Source of the DNA: CASQEL01 sp036655975
GTDB lineage: Bacteria > Desulfobacterota > Desulfovibrionia > Desulfovibrionales > Desulfovibrionaceae
Direction of reading: 5' to 3'
DNA length: 60,214 bases
Assembly (NCBI GenBank): GCA_036655975.1
Contig: JAVVPD010000003.1
Span: forward strand, 1 to 60,214
This document shows positions 42,816 through 50,919 of this stretch, piece by piece. The notes below the pieces were generated by a model. That model searched no databases. It worked only from the letters and a program-made list of their open reading frames with translations, and had not been told where the DNA came from. Position 1 is the first letter of the stretch. Every line of letters begins with the position of its first letter. Both the position numbers and the translations under genes were made by a program.

Positions 42816-43871
42816 ATGAATATTATAGATATCATCACCGACATTAGCCCGCAAAAAACCATTACCCGTCCCTATATCATTGCCGAAGCTGGCGTCAACC
42901 ACGAAGGCAGCATGGATATTGCCCGCCGCCTTATTGACGAAGCCGCTGCCGGCGGGGCCGATGCTATTAAATTTCAAACCTACAAAGCTTCCACCTTGGC
43001 TTCTAAAGACTCTCCGGCCTATTGGGACACCACCAAGGAAGCTACCACCAGCCAATATGAGCTGTTCAAGCGCCACGACAAATTTTGGAAAGGCGAATTT
43101 GAAAGCCTCAAAAAACATTGCGATCAGGCGAGTATTGCCTTTATGTCCACCCCTTTTGATGTGGAATCTGCCCATTTTCTCAATGATATGATGGATGTGT
43201 TTAAAATTTCGTCTTCTGACATCACCAACAAGCCTTTTATTGAAATTTTATGCGGCTTTAATAAGCCCATCATCCTGTCTACTGGGGCCGCCTATCTGCA
43301 CGAAATTGCCGAGGCTGTGTCTTGGATTGAAGCCAAGGGCAATCCTTTGGCGCTGTTGCATTGCGTGTTGAACTATCCCACCTTGGACGAAAATGCGGGC
43401 CTTGGCATGCTTGTGGCCTTGCAGCAGCACTTTCCGCAGCATACTGTCGGTTATTCGGATCATACCCTGCCCAAGGATATGAAAATATTAGAAATAGCTA
43501 CTTTGCTCGGCGCGCGTATTTTAGAAAAGCATTTTTCGCATGACAAAACATTGCCCGGCAATGATCACTATCACGCCATGGATATGCACGATTTGATGCT
43601 TTTTTGCGCCAATATGGATCGGATTGTGTCGGCTATCGGCCCTCTAAAGGTGGAAGCCTTGGATTCGGAAGAACCTGCCCGCCGCAACGCGCGTCGTTCG
43701 CTGGTGAGCGCACGGGCCATTCCTGCGGGTAAGGTGTTGGATCCCAAAGACCTGACGTGGAAGCGCCCCGCCCACGGCATCAGCCCGCGCTGTTATGACA
43801 GTGTGCTGGGCATGAAAGCTCGGGCCGATATTCCTGAAGATACGGTGCTGCAATGGGGAAATTTGGAATAA
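42816..43871 (+). CDS. NeuB-family sialic/nonulosonic acid synthase
   Basis: 351 aa from ATG 42816 (ribosome binding site CGGAG). RPYIIAEAGVNHEGSMDIAR, GGADAIKFQTYKA, STPFDVESAHFL, VFKISSSDI, HTVGYSDHT and EKHFSHDKTLPGNDHYHAM are all NeuB/PseI/LegI motifs, and the C-terminal ~60 residues form the SAF (antifreeze-like) domain. The enzyme condenses phosphoenolpyruvate with a hexosamine to a nine-carbon acid. Substrate (ManNAc, or a bacillosamine-derived sugar) is not decided. Divergent from the PseG/SpsF genes, together forming an SpsE/F/G-like set. Confidence 0.92.
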   Translation: MNIIDIITDISPQKTITRPYIIAEAGVNHEGSMDIARRLIDEAAAGGADAIKFQTYKASTLASKDSPAYWDTTKEATTSQYELFKRHDKFWKGEFESLKKHCDQASIAFMSTPFDVESAHFLNDMMDVFKISSSDITNKPFIEILCGFNKPIILSTGAAYLHEIAEAVSWIEAKGNPLALLHCVLNYPTLDENAGLGMLVALQQHFPQHTVGYSDHTLPKDMKILEIATLLGARILEKHFSHDKTLPGNDHYHAMDMHDLMLFCANMDRIVSAIGPLKVEALDSEEPARRNARRSLVSARAIPAGKVLDPKDLTWKRPAHGISPRCYDSVLGMKARADIPEDTVLQWGNLE

Positions 43872-43926
43872 ACGCTCCACCCCGAAGCGTATAACAGCTT
43901 GGAACCGTTGGCCTTGCAGAGGCACA

Positions 43927-45663
43927 ATGGCATATAAGCAGACGGAAAATATGACAGAAGAACAGTATTTAATGCTTGGCCCCATGCCCCGCGTTGCCAA
44001 GGCCGCCACTCACAGGGCGGCTGGGCCGTGGTGTTTTGTGGGGCTAGAGGAATTTTTCCCCAATTGGGAAGAGGACTTTAGCTTTGCCCCCGAGCCTTTA
44101 CGCGATAGAGACGCTTTGGCGGTGGCGGCGGCGCAGGCCCAGCGTTTGGTCGCGCGAAACATTGCGCCCTTGGCTGTTCATGTGCGTCCTAAGGGTTCGC
44201 CCCTGCCCACCGCCTATTGGGATATGGTGTTCGGTGCTTGGTTGATTATGGTCACCCAACAGGTGGTGGATCGCTGGCTGCGGGTGCAGGCCATGGTGGA
44301 GCTTTGGGGGCAGGAGCCTTTGACGGTAGAGATTCTACCGTCTGATTGTACCTTCACCTTTGGGGATGATCATGATTTTGTCCTCGGCGGCTGCTTGGGG
44401 CAGACGTATAACCATTGGCTCATGTCGCGTCTGTTAGAACCTGTGTGGCCTGCGGCGTGGAAGAAAGTTGTCTTGTCTCCGGTGCATGAACGCCAGTGTG
44501 CAGCGGATACGCCGCTGAGGTGGAAGGAAAAGGCCAAAGAGCTTGCACGGCAAATGGTGTTGCGCTGGCCTTTTCCGGCGGTCAAGGGCTTTGGCTTGCG
44601 GCACATGCTGCGTTTTTCGTGGGCCTTGCGGGGCAATACAGGCACAGAAGATCGCTCTAGGTCTTTGGCGGCGCTGGATGTGCCCTATGCACAGGTGCCA
44701 GATGAGCACCTGCCGTGTGATATTTTACCCTTGCTGTACGCCTCTTTGCCTCAGGGTATTCGCAATGCTCGGCATCCTGCTGCCTTGACACCCGCCGTGC
44801 GGGTGAGAACACGGGTGGCGAATGTGTCGGCTTTGGAAGACACCCCCTATCGTATGCTTTTGGCCCGCTGGCGGGGTATGGGGCACAAATTGGTGTTTAT
44901 CCAGCACGGCGGCAATTATGGGCATGTGCGAACCTCCAGTGTGGATCCGGTGGTCGAATACTGCCAGCACGCCTTTATCACTTGGGGTTGGACCAAGCAA
45001 AGCCCGTGCACAGGCAACTTTATTCCTCTGCCCCACGCGCAATTGGCGGCTTTGCGCGACAAACACACGAATACCTCAGATCAATTGCTCTTTGTGGGAT
45101 CGGAATTAACGGTTTTTCCGTATCGTATGGATTCGCGCTTGACGCCTTGTCAAGTGCTGCAATACCGTGATGATAAGCAGTGGTTTTTTGAAGCATTGCC
45201 CCGTGCGGTGCAAAAGCAGTGTCAATATCGTCCGTATTTTAGTGTTCCCGGCGCGTTGACTGATGCGGAATGGCTGTTGCCGCGTTTTCCTCTGGTGCAT
45301 TTGTGCTCCGGCCCACTGGACGCGCATATGTTGAGCTGTCGCTTGCTGGTGCTTGATCACCACGGTACAACTTTGGAACTTGGCATGGCAGCCAATGTAC
45401 CCATGGTGATGTTTTGGGATCGTCAGGCTTGGGGCTTGTGCCCCGAAACCGAAACCGCGCTGGACGATCTGGCGGCGGTGGGTATTTGGCAACCTACGGC
45501 CGAGTCTGCGGCTATGCATATTTTGCACATTTGGGACGATATACCCGGATGGTGGAATAGCGAAGCTGTGCAGGCGGCCCGCCAGCGCTGGATGCGTCAA
45601 TACGCACTGACCGTGCCGGATTCTATCGAACCTTATTGGATAAAGGCTTTGACCTCGCTATGA
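43927..45663 (+). CDS. LIC12162-type putative transferase
   Basis: 578 aa. The layout resembles the LIC12162 family of polysaccharide-associated transferases: an N-terminal WCFVGLEEFFPNW, a central GHKLVFIQHGGNYG, and a C-terminal glycosyltransferase-like end, HMLSCRLLVLDHHGTTLELGMAANVPMVMFWD. Usually located in O-antigen or surface-sugar loci. Here it follows the NeuB-like gene by 55 bp, supporting a role in attaching or making the same glycan. Donor and acceptor are unknown. The stop codon is 21 nt before an assembly gap. Confidence 0.7.
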   Translation: MAYKQTENMTEEQYLMLGPMPRVAKAATHRAAGPWCFVGLEEFFPNWEEDFSFAPEPLRDRDALAVAAAQAQRLVARNIAPLAVHVRPKGSPLPTAYWDMVFGAWLIMVTQQVVDRWLRVQAMVELWGQEPLTVEILPSDCTFTFGDDHDFVLGGCLGQTYNHWLMSRLLEPVWPAAWKKVVLSPVHERQCAADTPLRWKEKAKELARQMVLRWPFPAVKGFGLRHMLRFSWALRGNTGTEDRSRSLAALDVPYAQVPDEHLPCDILPLLYASLPQGIRNARHPAALTPAVRVRTRVANVSALEDTPYRMLLARWRGMGHKLVFIQHGGNYGHVRTSSVDPVVEYCQHAFITWGWTKQSPCTGNFIPLPHAQLAALRDKHTNTSDQLLFVGSELTVFPYRMDSRLTPCQVLQYRDDKQWFFEALPRAVQKQCQYRPYFSVPGALTDAEWLLPRFPLVHLCSGPLDAHMLSCRLLVLDHHGTTLELGMAANVPMVMFWDRQAWGLCPETETALDDLAAVGIWQPTAESAAMHILHIWDDIPGWWNSEAVQAARQRWMRQYALTVPDSIEPYWIKALTSL

Positions 45664-45684
45664 AAAGTTGTGCAAAAAAATCGT

Positions 45685-45694
45685 NNNNNNNNNN
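45685..45694. other. Assembly gap (10 N)
   Basis: Ten N between the LIC12162-type gene and the Sel1 gene. The length is probably a placeholder, so an unknown amount of sequence, including the promoter and ribosome binding site of the Sel1 gene, may be missing, and adjacency across this point is not proven. Confidence 0.99.
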
Positions 45695-45715
45695 GATACA
45701 GGCTTTGAAATCATT

Positions 45716-46861
45716 ATGAGATTTTGTACGTATTGGGTAAAAAAAGTTTTGCTTGTTGTGGGGATGCTGTTGTGGGCTCAATCTTTGGCTTGTGCGGGTA
45801 CTCTGGAAGACGCGCAGAGCGCTCTGGAAAAGAAAGAGTTTACCACGGCCTACAAAATTTTGCAGCCTCTGGCCGATGGGGGCAATGTGGAGGCCATGTA
45901 TTTTGTGGGCCGCATGTATGAAGCGGGGCAAGGGGTCAAAAAAAGTTCTTCTAAAGCGGCACAGTGGTTTAAAAAGGCCGCAGAAGGCGGTGATTTGAGC
46001 GCACAGAACAGCTACGGCGGTGTGCTGACCTCGGGCGACGGGGTTAAGCGTAATGCCGGCGAAGCCGTCAAATGGTTTCGCAAAGCGGCGGAGGGTGGGC
46101 ATGCCACCGCCCAGTACAATTTGGCCTATATGTACGCTAACGGCAATGGGGTTAAAAAAGACGAAAAAGCGGCTCTGGACTGGTATACCAAGGCGGCAAC
46201 CCAAGGTTTGGCCTCCGCTCAATATTCGTTGGGGTGGATGTACATGAATGCCAAGGGCGCTACCCAGAGTGACACGCGCGCGGTGCAGTGGTTTCAGAAG
46301 GCGGCGGATCAGGATCATGTGAAGGCGCAGAATAATTTGGCCTTCATGTATGCGGAGGGGCGGGGCTACCCGCAAGATTTCACCAAGGCGGCCCAGTGGT
46401 ATCAGCGGGCCGCAGATCAGGGCTATGCCAGCGCGCAATATAATTTGGGTTTTTTATATGAAGAAGGCAAGGGCGTGCCCAAGGATTACACCAAGGCCGT
46501 GGATTGGTACCGCAAGGCGGCTGATCAGGGCGATCCGGCGGCCCAATACAGTATGGGGCTTATGTGTGAACAGGGCACGGGCACGGCTACCAACCTGACC
46601 GAAGCCCGCCGCTGGTATCAGAAAGCTGCGGATAATGGCGACCGCAACGCTAAGACGGTGCTGGCTGCCCAGCAGAAAGGTTCCAGAGCCGTGTCCAGAC
46701 CGGACGACAAAGGCACGTCCAAGGGGGGCGAAGTGAAAAAATCTTCGTCGAAAAAAGCTTCTAAAAACGAGGCGTCCACCAGCACGAAAAAGAAACGTAC
46801 GGAAAAAAAATCTGACAAGGCAGACAAGCAGGATAAAAAGGAAAAAACAGACAAAAAGTAG
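45716..46861 (+). CDS. Exported Sel1-like repeat protein with lysine-rich tail
   Basis: 381 aa from ATG 45716. Signal peptide (VLLVVGMLLWAQSLACAG), then seven tandem Sel1 repeats of 36 residues (consensus SAQYNLGFLYEEGKGVPKD followed by KAVDWYRKAADQG) from about residue 55 to 315, then a ~65-residue Lys/Ser/Asp tail ending DKKEKTDKK. Sel1 solenoids mediate protein-protein contacts in the periplasm or envelope. The start is the best visible one, but only 21 nt lie between it and the assembly gap and they hold no ribosome binding site, so an upstream start cannot be excluded. Confidence 0.85.
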   Translation: MRFCTYWVKKVLLVVGMLLWAQSLACAGTLEDAQSALEKKEFTTAYKILQPLADGGNVEAMYFVGRMYEAGQGVKKSSSKAAQWFKKAAEGGDLSAQNSYGGVLTSGDGVKRNAGEAVKWFRKAAEGGHATAQYNLAYMYANGNGVKKDEKAALDWYTKAATQGLASAQYSLGWMYMNAKGATQSDTRAVQWFQKAADQDHVKAQNNLAFMYAEGRGYPQDFTKAAQWYQRAADQGYASAQYNLGFLYEEGKGVPKDYTKAVDWYRKAADQGDPAAQYSMGLMCEQGTGTATNLTEARRWYQKAADNGDRNAKTVLAAQQKGSRAVSRPDDKGTSKGGEVKKSSSKKASKNEASTSTKKKRTEKKSDKADKQDKKEKTDKK

Positions 46862-46900
46862 GGTATTTCGACGAAATTTGGCATGCAGCGTTGGGGGAGC

Positions 46901-47560
46901 CTACACGGTGAGGGCAATGCCGGTGCCCCACGGAACTAATTGTGTGGGCATGAGCCCTTGCTGTTGTGCGTTTTGGTAGACTGCCGCCGCACGGGCGGCA
47001 CTATCTGGCGCACGGGACGGGTTTTGGGGTTGGGCATGCAGGTTGCGGCCCGCGCCTTGGGGGCTGGAAGAAAAGTTGTTTGGCCCTTCGGCTGCTTGGG
47101 TACTGGCCTCTTGCCGAGCCTGACTTTCGAGGCTTGCGGCCTGTGCGGCAACGCTTTGATCCTGAGCAGAGGGATTGCTTGGGGCCAAGGCGGCACTGCG
47201 TACTTGGCGGGCTTTGTCCTTAGTGGCTTCGGGGTCGCCGGGGATGGGGGACGTGTCGATGGAAACGGAGCCGCCCACGGCGTATTGTTTATTATCCGGC
47301 CCGCGTTGGTAAGTGTAGCTGGCCCCCCCACTGACATGGGAGCCTCCGGTGGCAATGTGGCTTTGCTCGTGAGTACGGACTTCCCGGTCGCGCTGCTGCA
47401 ATTTGTTGAGCTGTGCCTGCGCTTCTGGGCTGAAATTGACCGTATCCGCGCCCATGCCCGAGTTTCTGCCCTGCTGGTGTTGCTGGGAAGTGCTCGAACC
47501 CGTACCAATGTCAATACTTGGCAGGCTGTTCAGGGCCGTGGTGCCGATTTCGCCGACCAT
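46901..47560 (-). CDS. SprA-related putative metalloprotease-domain protein
   Basis: 219 aa from ATG 47560, with CGGAG 6 nt upstream; the open frame upstream to 47743 lacks a ribosome binding site and crosses the neighbour's start. VRTHEQSHIATGG contains HEQSH, an HExxH zinc motif, followed by GGASYTYQRGPDNKQYAVGG, the signature of the SprA-related family (putative metalloprotease catalytic domain). C-terminal half is Ala/Gln/Ser-rich and probably disordered. No signal peptide is visible. Substrate unknown. Confidence 0.75.
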   Translation of the reverse strand: MVGEIGTTALNSLPSIDIGTGSSTSQQHQQGRNSGMGADTVNFSPEAQAQLNKLQQRDREVRTHEQSHIATGGSHVSGGASYTYQRGPDNKQYAVGGSVSIDTSPIPGDPEATKDKARQVRSAALAPSNPSAQDQSVAAQAASLESQARQEASTQAAEGPNNFSSSPQGAGRNLHAQPQNPSRAPDSAARAAAVYQNAQQQGLMPTQLVPWGTGIALTV

Positions 47561-47678
47561 AATAACTCCGTATATTTGGCGTATCATATAGTATGTCGAC
47601 TCAAAAGGCAAAAACTTTAGGCTTGCAGATGTCTTTTCTTCACTTGAGTTGCCCCGACTTTCCCGATACAAAGGCCCC

Positions 47679-48395
47679 ATGACTGCAAGCTCTTCCTCTT
47701 CTCCTGCTCCGATTTTGGCGGGCATACAGCGGGCCTTGCCCATTGTGTTGGGCTATGTGCCTGTGGCCTTTGCTTTTGGCGTGCTGGCGGTGCAAAATCA
47801 TATCCCGCCCGGCTTTGCGGTGTTCATGTCTGTGGTGCTGTTTGCCGGATCTGGGCAATTTGTGGCGGCCAGTCTGTGGGGGGCTGGCGCTGGGGCCGTA
47901 ACGGTGATTCTGATGGTTTTTGTGGTTAATCTGCGCCATCTGCTCATGTCTGCGGCCTTGGCGCCGCACCTGAAACCCTTGGCCCGCTGGCAAAAATTTA
48001 TATTCGGCTATCAAATGACGGACGAAACCTTTGCGGTGCATTCTTCGGCTTTCCAGCAGGGTTGGGCCCTTGTGGTTCCCACGCTGTACGCATGCAATAT
48101 TACCGCACATGGTGCATGGGTGGGGGGCACCGTGCTGGGCGTGATTTTCGGCAGCCTGATTACCGACGTGCGTCCGCTAGGGCTGGATTATGCCCTTATC
48201 GCTATGTTTTTAGCCTTATTGGTTCCCCAATGCCGTGAACGTCTGCATGTGGTGGTGGCGCTGGTGGCGCTGGTACTGTCGGTAGGTTTGCGTTTGGCGG
48301 GGCTTGGGCAATGGAATGTGTGCATTGCCACGGTGCTGGCGGCCATGCTGGGGGTATATCTACAGTGTCGGGCTGAAGGGCGGTGCCGCGTATGA
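47679..48395 (+). CDS. azlC: AzlC-family branched-chain amino acid exporter, large subunit
   Basis: 238 aa from ATG 47679. Polytopic membrane protein with ALPIVLGYVPVAFAFGVLA and FAGSGQFVAASLW, typical of AzlC. With AzlD it exports branched-chain amino acids. Overlaps azlD by 4 bp (ATGA). Start position could also be 47649. Confidence 0.92.
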   Translation: MTASSSSSPAPILAGIQRALPIVLGYVPVAFAFGVLAVQNHIPPGFAVFMSVVLFAGSGQFVAASLWGAGAGAVTVILMVFVVNLRHLLMSAALAPHLKPLARWQKFIFGYQMTDETFAVHSSAFQQGWALVVPTLYACNITAHGAWVGGTVLGVIFGSLITDVRPLGLDYALIAMFLALLVPQCRERLHVVVALVALVLSVGLRLAGLGQWNVCIATVLAAMLGVYLQCRAEGRCRV

Positions 48396-48736
48396 TGGGG
48401 GATATGCTGGCGGGGCAGGGGGAATTGCTCATTGCCATTGTGGGGGCGGCGGTGGTGACCTTTATTCCGCGCGTGGTACCCATGATGTATTTGGCTACCG
48501 ACAGATTGCCACCGCTGGTCAAAAGTTGGTTGAGTTTTGTGCCTGTGGCGGTGCTGGCGGCCTTGGTGGGGCCGGACATTCTTATTCGTAACAATACTTT
48601 GGATTTTTCGGTACACAATCTGTTTTTACTGGTCGCCCTTCCCGCCATGGGGGTGGCGTGGTGGACAAAAAGTTTTTTTGGTACGATTTTATTCAGTATG
48701 GGGGCGGTGGCCTTAGCGCGTTATTTGGGCGCTTGA
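48392..48736 (+). CDS. azlD: AzlD-family branched-chain amino acid exporter, small subunit
   Basis: 114 aa from ATG 48392, overlapping the azlC stop. Four hydrophobic segments with VVTFIPRVVPMMYLA and SWLSFVPVAVLAALVGP, matching AzlD. Its last 24 bp overlap the 3' end of the convergent LarE gene. Confidence 0.9.
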   Translation: MMGDMLAGQGELLIAIVGAAVVTFIPRVVPMMYLATDRLPPLVKSWLSFVPVAVLAALVGPDILIRNNTLDFSVHNLFLLVALPAMGVAWWTKSFFGTILFSMGAVALARYLGA

Positions 48737-49552
48737 GGTGTCTTTTGCGCCCTTGCGGTCGAAGTAGCCGCCGATGTGCTCTTCTTCCACCATATCCGCC
48801 CCGTCGAAACCGTGCAGGTGCAGCAGCATTTGGGCTTGAGCGCGCAGTTCTGCACTTAAGGGGCGGCTTTGCAAGAGCGGTGCGGGCCGCAAACGGATTC
48901 GGAAGTCTGTCAGACCCGCCGCCGCAAGAGCCGCTTCGGCCTCAGCCAGGCGGTGGAGCAAGGCCGCAGTGGGGTGCATGCCATAGGCCAGACGCGTGAG
49001 CAAACAGGGGCGGGCTTGTTGATCTGGATGCGCCAAACCTGTTGTGTGCGCCCAGAGGCGAATCTGCGCCTTGCTGACACCGCATTCGGCCAGTGGAGAG
49101 CAAATGCCCGCTTCGCGCAGGGCCCGCAGACCTGGCCGGTGGGCGTGCAGATCATCAGCATTGGTGCCGTCACACAGGAGCCACGATTGTGCACCGGGAA
49201 GCGCGGCTAGGGCCGTATGCAGACCCCGTATCAGGGCCTGTTTGCATATATAGCAACGCTCAGGGCTGTTATTGCGGATGCCGTTCAGGGCCAGAGGTTG
49301 AAAATCAAAACTGTGCAGCGTGAGGCCCACCTCGTGCGCCCATTGGCAAGCCGCATGGCTTTCGCTGTGGGCCATGTGCGGGCCTTTGGCATGCAGGGCG
49401 AGAACGGGAATCTGCGCTTGTAGCGCCATGTATGTCACAAAGCGACTGTCCAGCCCGCCGGAAAAGGCCACAGCCAAGGGGCCACGGGCGGCACATTGAC
49501 GCAGATAGTCCTCAAAAGCGCGGAGGCTGTCCTGTCTGTGAGGGGGAAGCAC
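48713..49552 (-). CDS. LarE-like ATP-dependent sulfur transferase
   Basis: 279 aa from GTG 49552, the best start that does not lie inside panB, although no clear ribosome binding site is seen and an earlier start overlapping panB is possible. LAVAFSGGLDSRF is the PP-loop; ERCYICK, LLCDGTNADDL and ECGVSKAQIRLWA follow the LarE pattern; ARPCLLTRLAYG carries the cysteine aligned with the sacrificial Cys of Lactobacillus LarE. Family role: sulfur insertion into the nickel-pincer nucleotide of lactate racemase-type enzymes. No larA, larB or larC is nearby. Confidence 0.8.
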   Translation of the reverse strand: MLPPHRQDSLRAFEDYLRQCAARGPLAVAFSGGLDSRFVTYMALQAQIPVLALHAKGPHMAHSESHAACQWAHEVGLTLHSFDFQPLALNGIRNNSPERCYICKQALIRGLHTALAALPGAQSWLLCDGTNADDLHAHRPGLRALREAGICSPLAECGVSKAQIRLWAHTTGLAHPDQQARPCLLTRLAYGMHPTAALLHRLAEAEAALAAAGLTDFRIRLRPAPLLQSRPLSAELRAQAQMLLHLHGFDGADMVEEEHIGGYFDRKGAKDTSSAQITR

Positions 49553-49556
49553 GGGA

Positions 49557-50465
49557 TTACACGACGGTCTTGCGGTGGCAGGCGGCGTGAAAACTGGTGC
49601 TTTCGTCCTCGGGCATGGTAAACATATGTTCTGTGGTGGGAAAAGTGCCTTCGCGGACATCGCGCACATATTCGCCCACGGCTTGGTGGATAATCGTCGC
49701 GAGATCGGCATAGCGTTTGACAAAGCGGGGCGTGTGACCCGCAGTTAAACCCAGCATATCGTGAAAAACGAGCACCTGCCCATCGCAGCCCGCCCCCGCA
49801 CCAATGCCGATGGTGGGTATAGCCACCAGGCTGGTGATGTGCTTTGCCACTTCTTGGGGTACGCATTCCAGCACGAGGGCAAAGCAGCCCGCTTCTTGGA
49901 GTGCCAGCGCTTCGGCACATAAAAATTGCGCGCTGTCGGCAGATTTGCCTTGCACCTTGAATCCGCCAAGTACGGCAAAACGCTGTGGGGTAAGCCCCAG
50001 ATGCCCCATAACGGGAATACCCGCCGCTACCAGCGCCCGCACCTGCGGCAGCACGGTTGTACCGCCTTCTAATTTGACCGCGCGCACTCCCCCCTGAGCC
50101 ATGAGCCGCCCCGCATTGTGCAGGGCGTTTTCAGGGCCGCATTCGTAACTCATGAAGGGCATATCGCCCACCACCAGCGCATGGCTTACGGCGCTGGTTA
50201 CGGCGCGGCAGTGGTGAACCATTTCGTCCATGCTTACGGACAAGGTGTCTTTGCGCCCTAGCACCGCCATGCCCAGCGAATCTCCCACCAGCACCATATC
50301 TATTCCGGCACTGTCCACCAGCGCGGCGGTAGGCGCGTCATAGGCGGTGAGCATGGCAAGGCGCCGCTGCCCTTTGCTGTGGCGAATGTGTAAACTGCTC
50401 AGAGCGGGGCGGCTGGCAGCGGGGGCGGGCGTTGTGGCGTACAGGCTTGTGGTCGTATCGGGCAT
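49557..50465 (-). CDS. panB: 3-methyl-2-oxobutanoate hydroxymethyltransferase
   Basis: 302 aa from ATG 50465 with AAGGAG upstream; the frame open to 50531 has no ribosome binding site. LAMLTAYDAPTAALVDSAGIDMVLVGDSLGM, VVGDMPFMSY, VKLEGG and TIGIGAGAGCDGQVLVFHD are all PanB motifs. First committed step of pantothenate/CoA synthesis. About 35 extra residues precede the conserved core. Confidence 0.96.
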   Translation of the reverse strand: MPDTTTSLYATTPAPAASRPALSSLHIRHSKGQRRLAMLTAYDAPTAALVDSAGIDMVLVGDSLGMAVLGRKDTLSVSMDEMVHHCRAVTSAVSHALVVGDMPFMSYECGPENALHNAGRLMAQGGVRAVKLEGGTTVLPQVRALVAAGIPVMGHLGLTPQRFAVLGGFKVQGKSADSAQFLCAEALALQEAGCFALVLECVPQEVAKHITSLVAIPTIGIGAGAGCDGQVLVFHDMLGLTAGHTPRFVKRYADLATIIHQAVGEYVRDVREGTFPTTEHMFTMPEDESTSFHAACHRKTVV

Positions 50466-50534
50466 GGCAAGGCTCCTTGTAAAGCACAAAAGGTTGATGG
50501 GAACCAGTCTAGCCCGAAATGCCGTGTTCATCCA

Positions 50535-50726
50535 TTATTTTCTTGGGGGGTATATTTTCTGGGGGAAGCGCGCACCTTGCGTGGCGCACACATGCTGAGG
50601 ATTTTTGCCGCAGCCTTTACTGCACCCGCAGCAGCCTGCTCCTGTACGCCGCACCTTCTGAATGAAGGTATATATAAGGTACCCCGCCGCGAGGCTGAGG
50701 CACAGGGCAATAATACTTTCTTGCAT
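50535..50726 (-). CDS. FeoB-associated Cys-rich membrane protein
   Basis: 63 aa from ATG 50726 with AAGGAGCG upstream. One N-terminal membrane helix (IIALCLSLAAGYLIYTFIQK) followed by GCCGCSKGCGKNPQHVC, the pattern of the FeoB-associated Cys-rich family (also called FeoC-like short proteins). These usually sit behind feoAB and may bind iron or an FeS cluster. No feo genes are in this window. Confidence 0.8.
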   Translation of the reverse strand: MQESIIALCLSLAAGYLIYTFIQKVRRTGAGCCGCSKGCGKNPQHVCATQGARFPQKIYPPRK

Positions 50727-50809
50727 GGGAAAACGCTCCTTATCTGTATATCAATACTATATGAAATTGATTTTCAAAGTCAATAGTAAAATTTTTTGGG
50801 ACTTCACCC

Positions 50810-50836
50810 TAATGTCCGTGGGCAGGCAGCCGATAA
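50810..50836 (+). promoter_or_regulatory. Sigma-28 (FliA) promoter of the first flagellin gene
   Basis: TAAT-N15-GCCGATAA: the -10 matches the FliA consensus GCCGATAA exactly, the -35 matches TAAA in three of four bases, and the spacing is the canonical 15. It lies 83 nt before the flagellin start codon. No equivalent was found before the second flagellin gene. Confidence 0.85.
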
Positions 50837-50899
50837 GAAGGCAACAGTGGTTTGTGAACGCAAGGACGCGTTCCAGCAATGTGCGCCGCTGAGCGTCTA

Positions 50900-50919
50900 A
50901 ACATTCAAGGAGGAATGTT
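50900..50919 (+). promoter_or_regulatory. Hairpin presenting the ribosome binding site of flagellin copy 1
   Basis: AACATTC-AAGGAG-GAATGTT: a perfect 7-bp stem with the Shine-Dalgarno AAGGAG as the six-base loop, ending immediately before ATG 50920. GGA in a hexaloop is the preferred CsrA binding form. The same 20 nt precede copy 2. Confidence 0.8.

Noticed and set aside
45880..46650. Regular repeats that might suggest a CRISPR or tandem DNA repeat
   Set aside because: They are 36-residue Sel1 protein repeats with degenerate DNA, not identical DNA repeats with spacers.
46940..47620. 226-codon plus-strand open frame opposite the SprA-related gene
   Set aside because: The minus-strand frame has the HExxH family motif and a ribosome binding site; the plus frame has neither.
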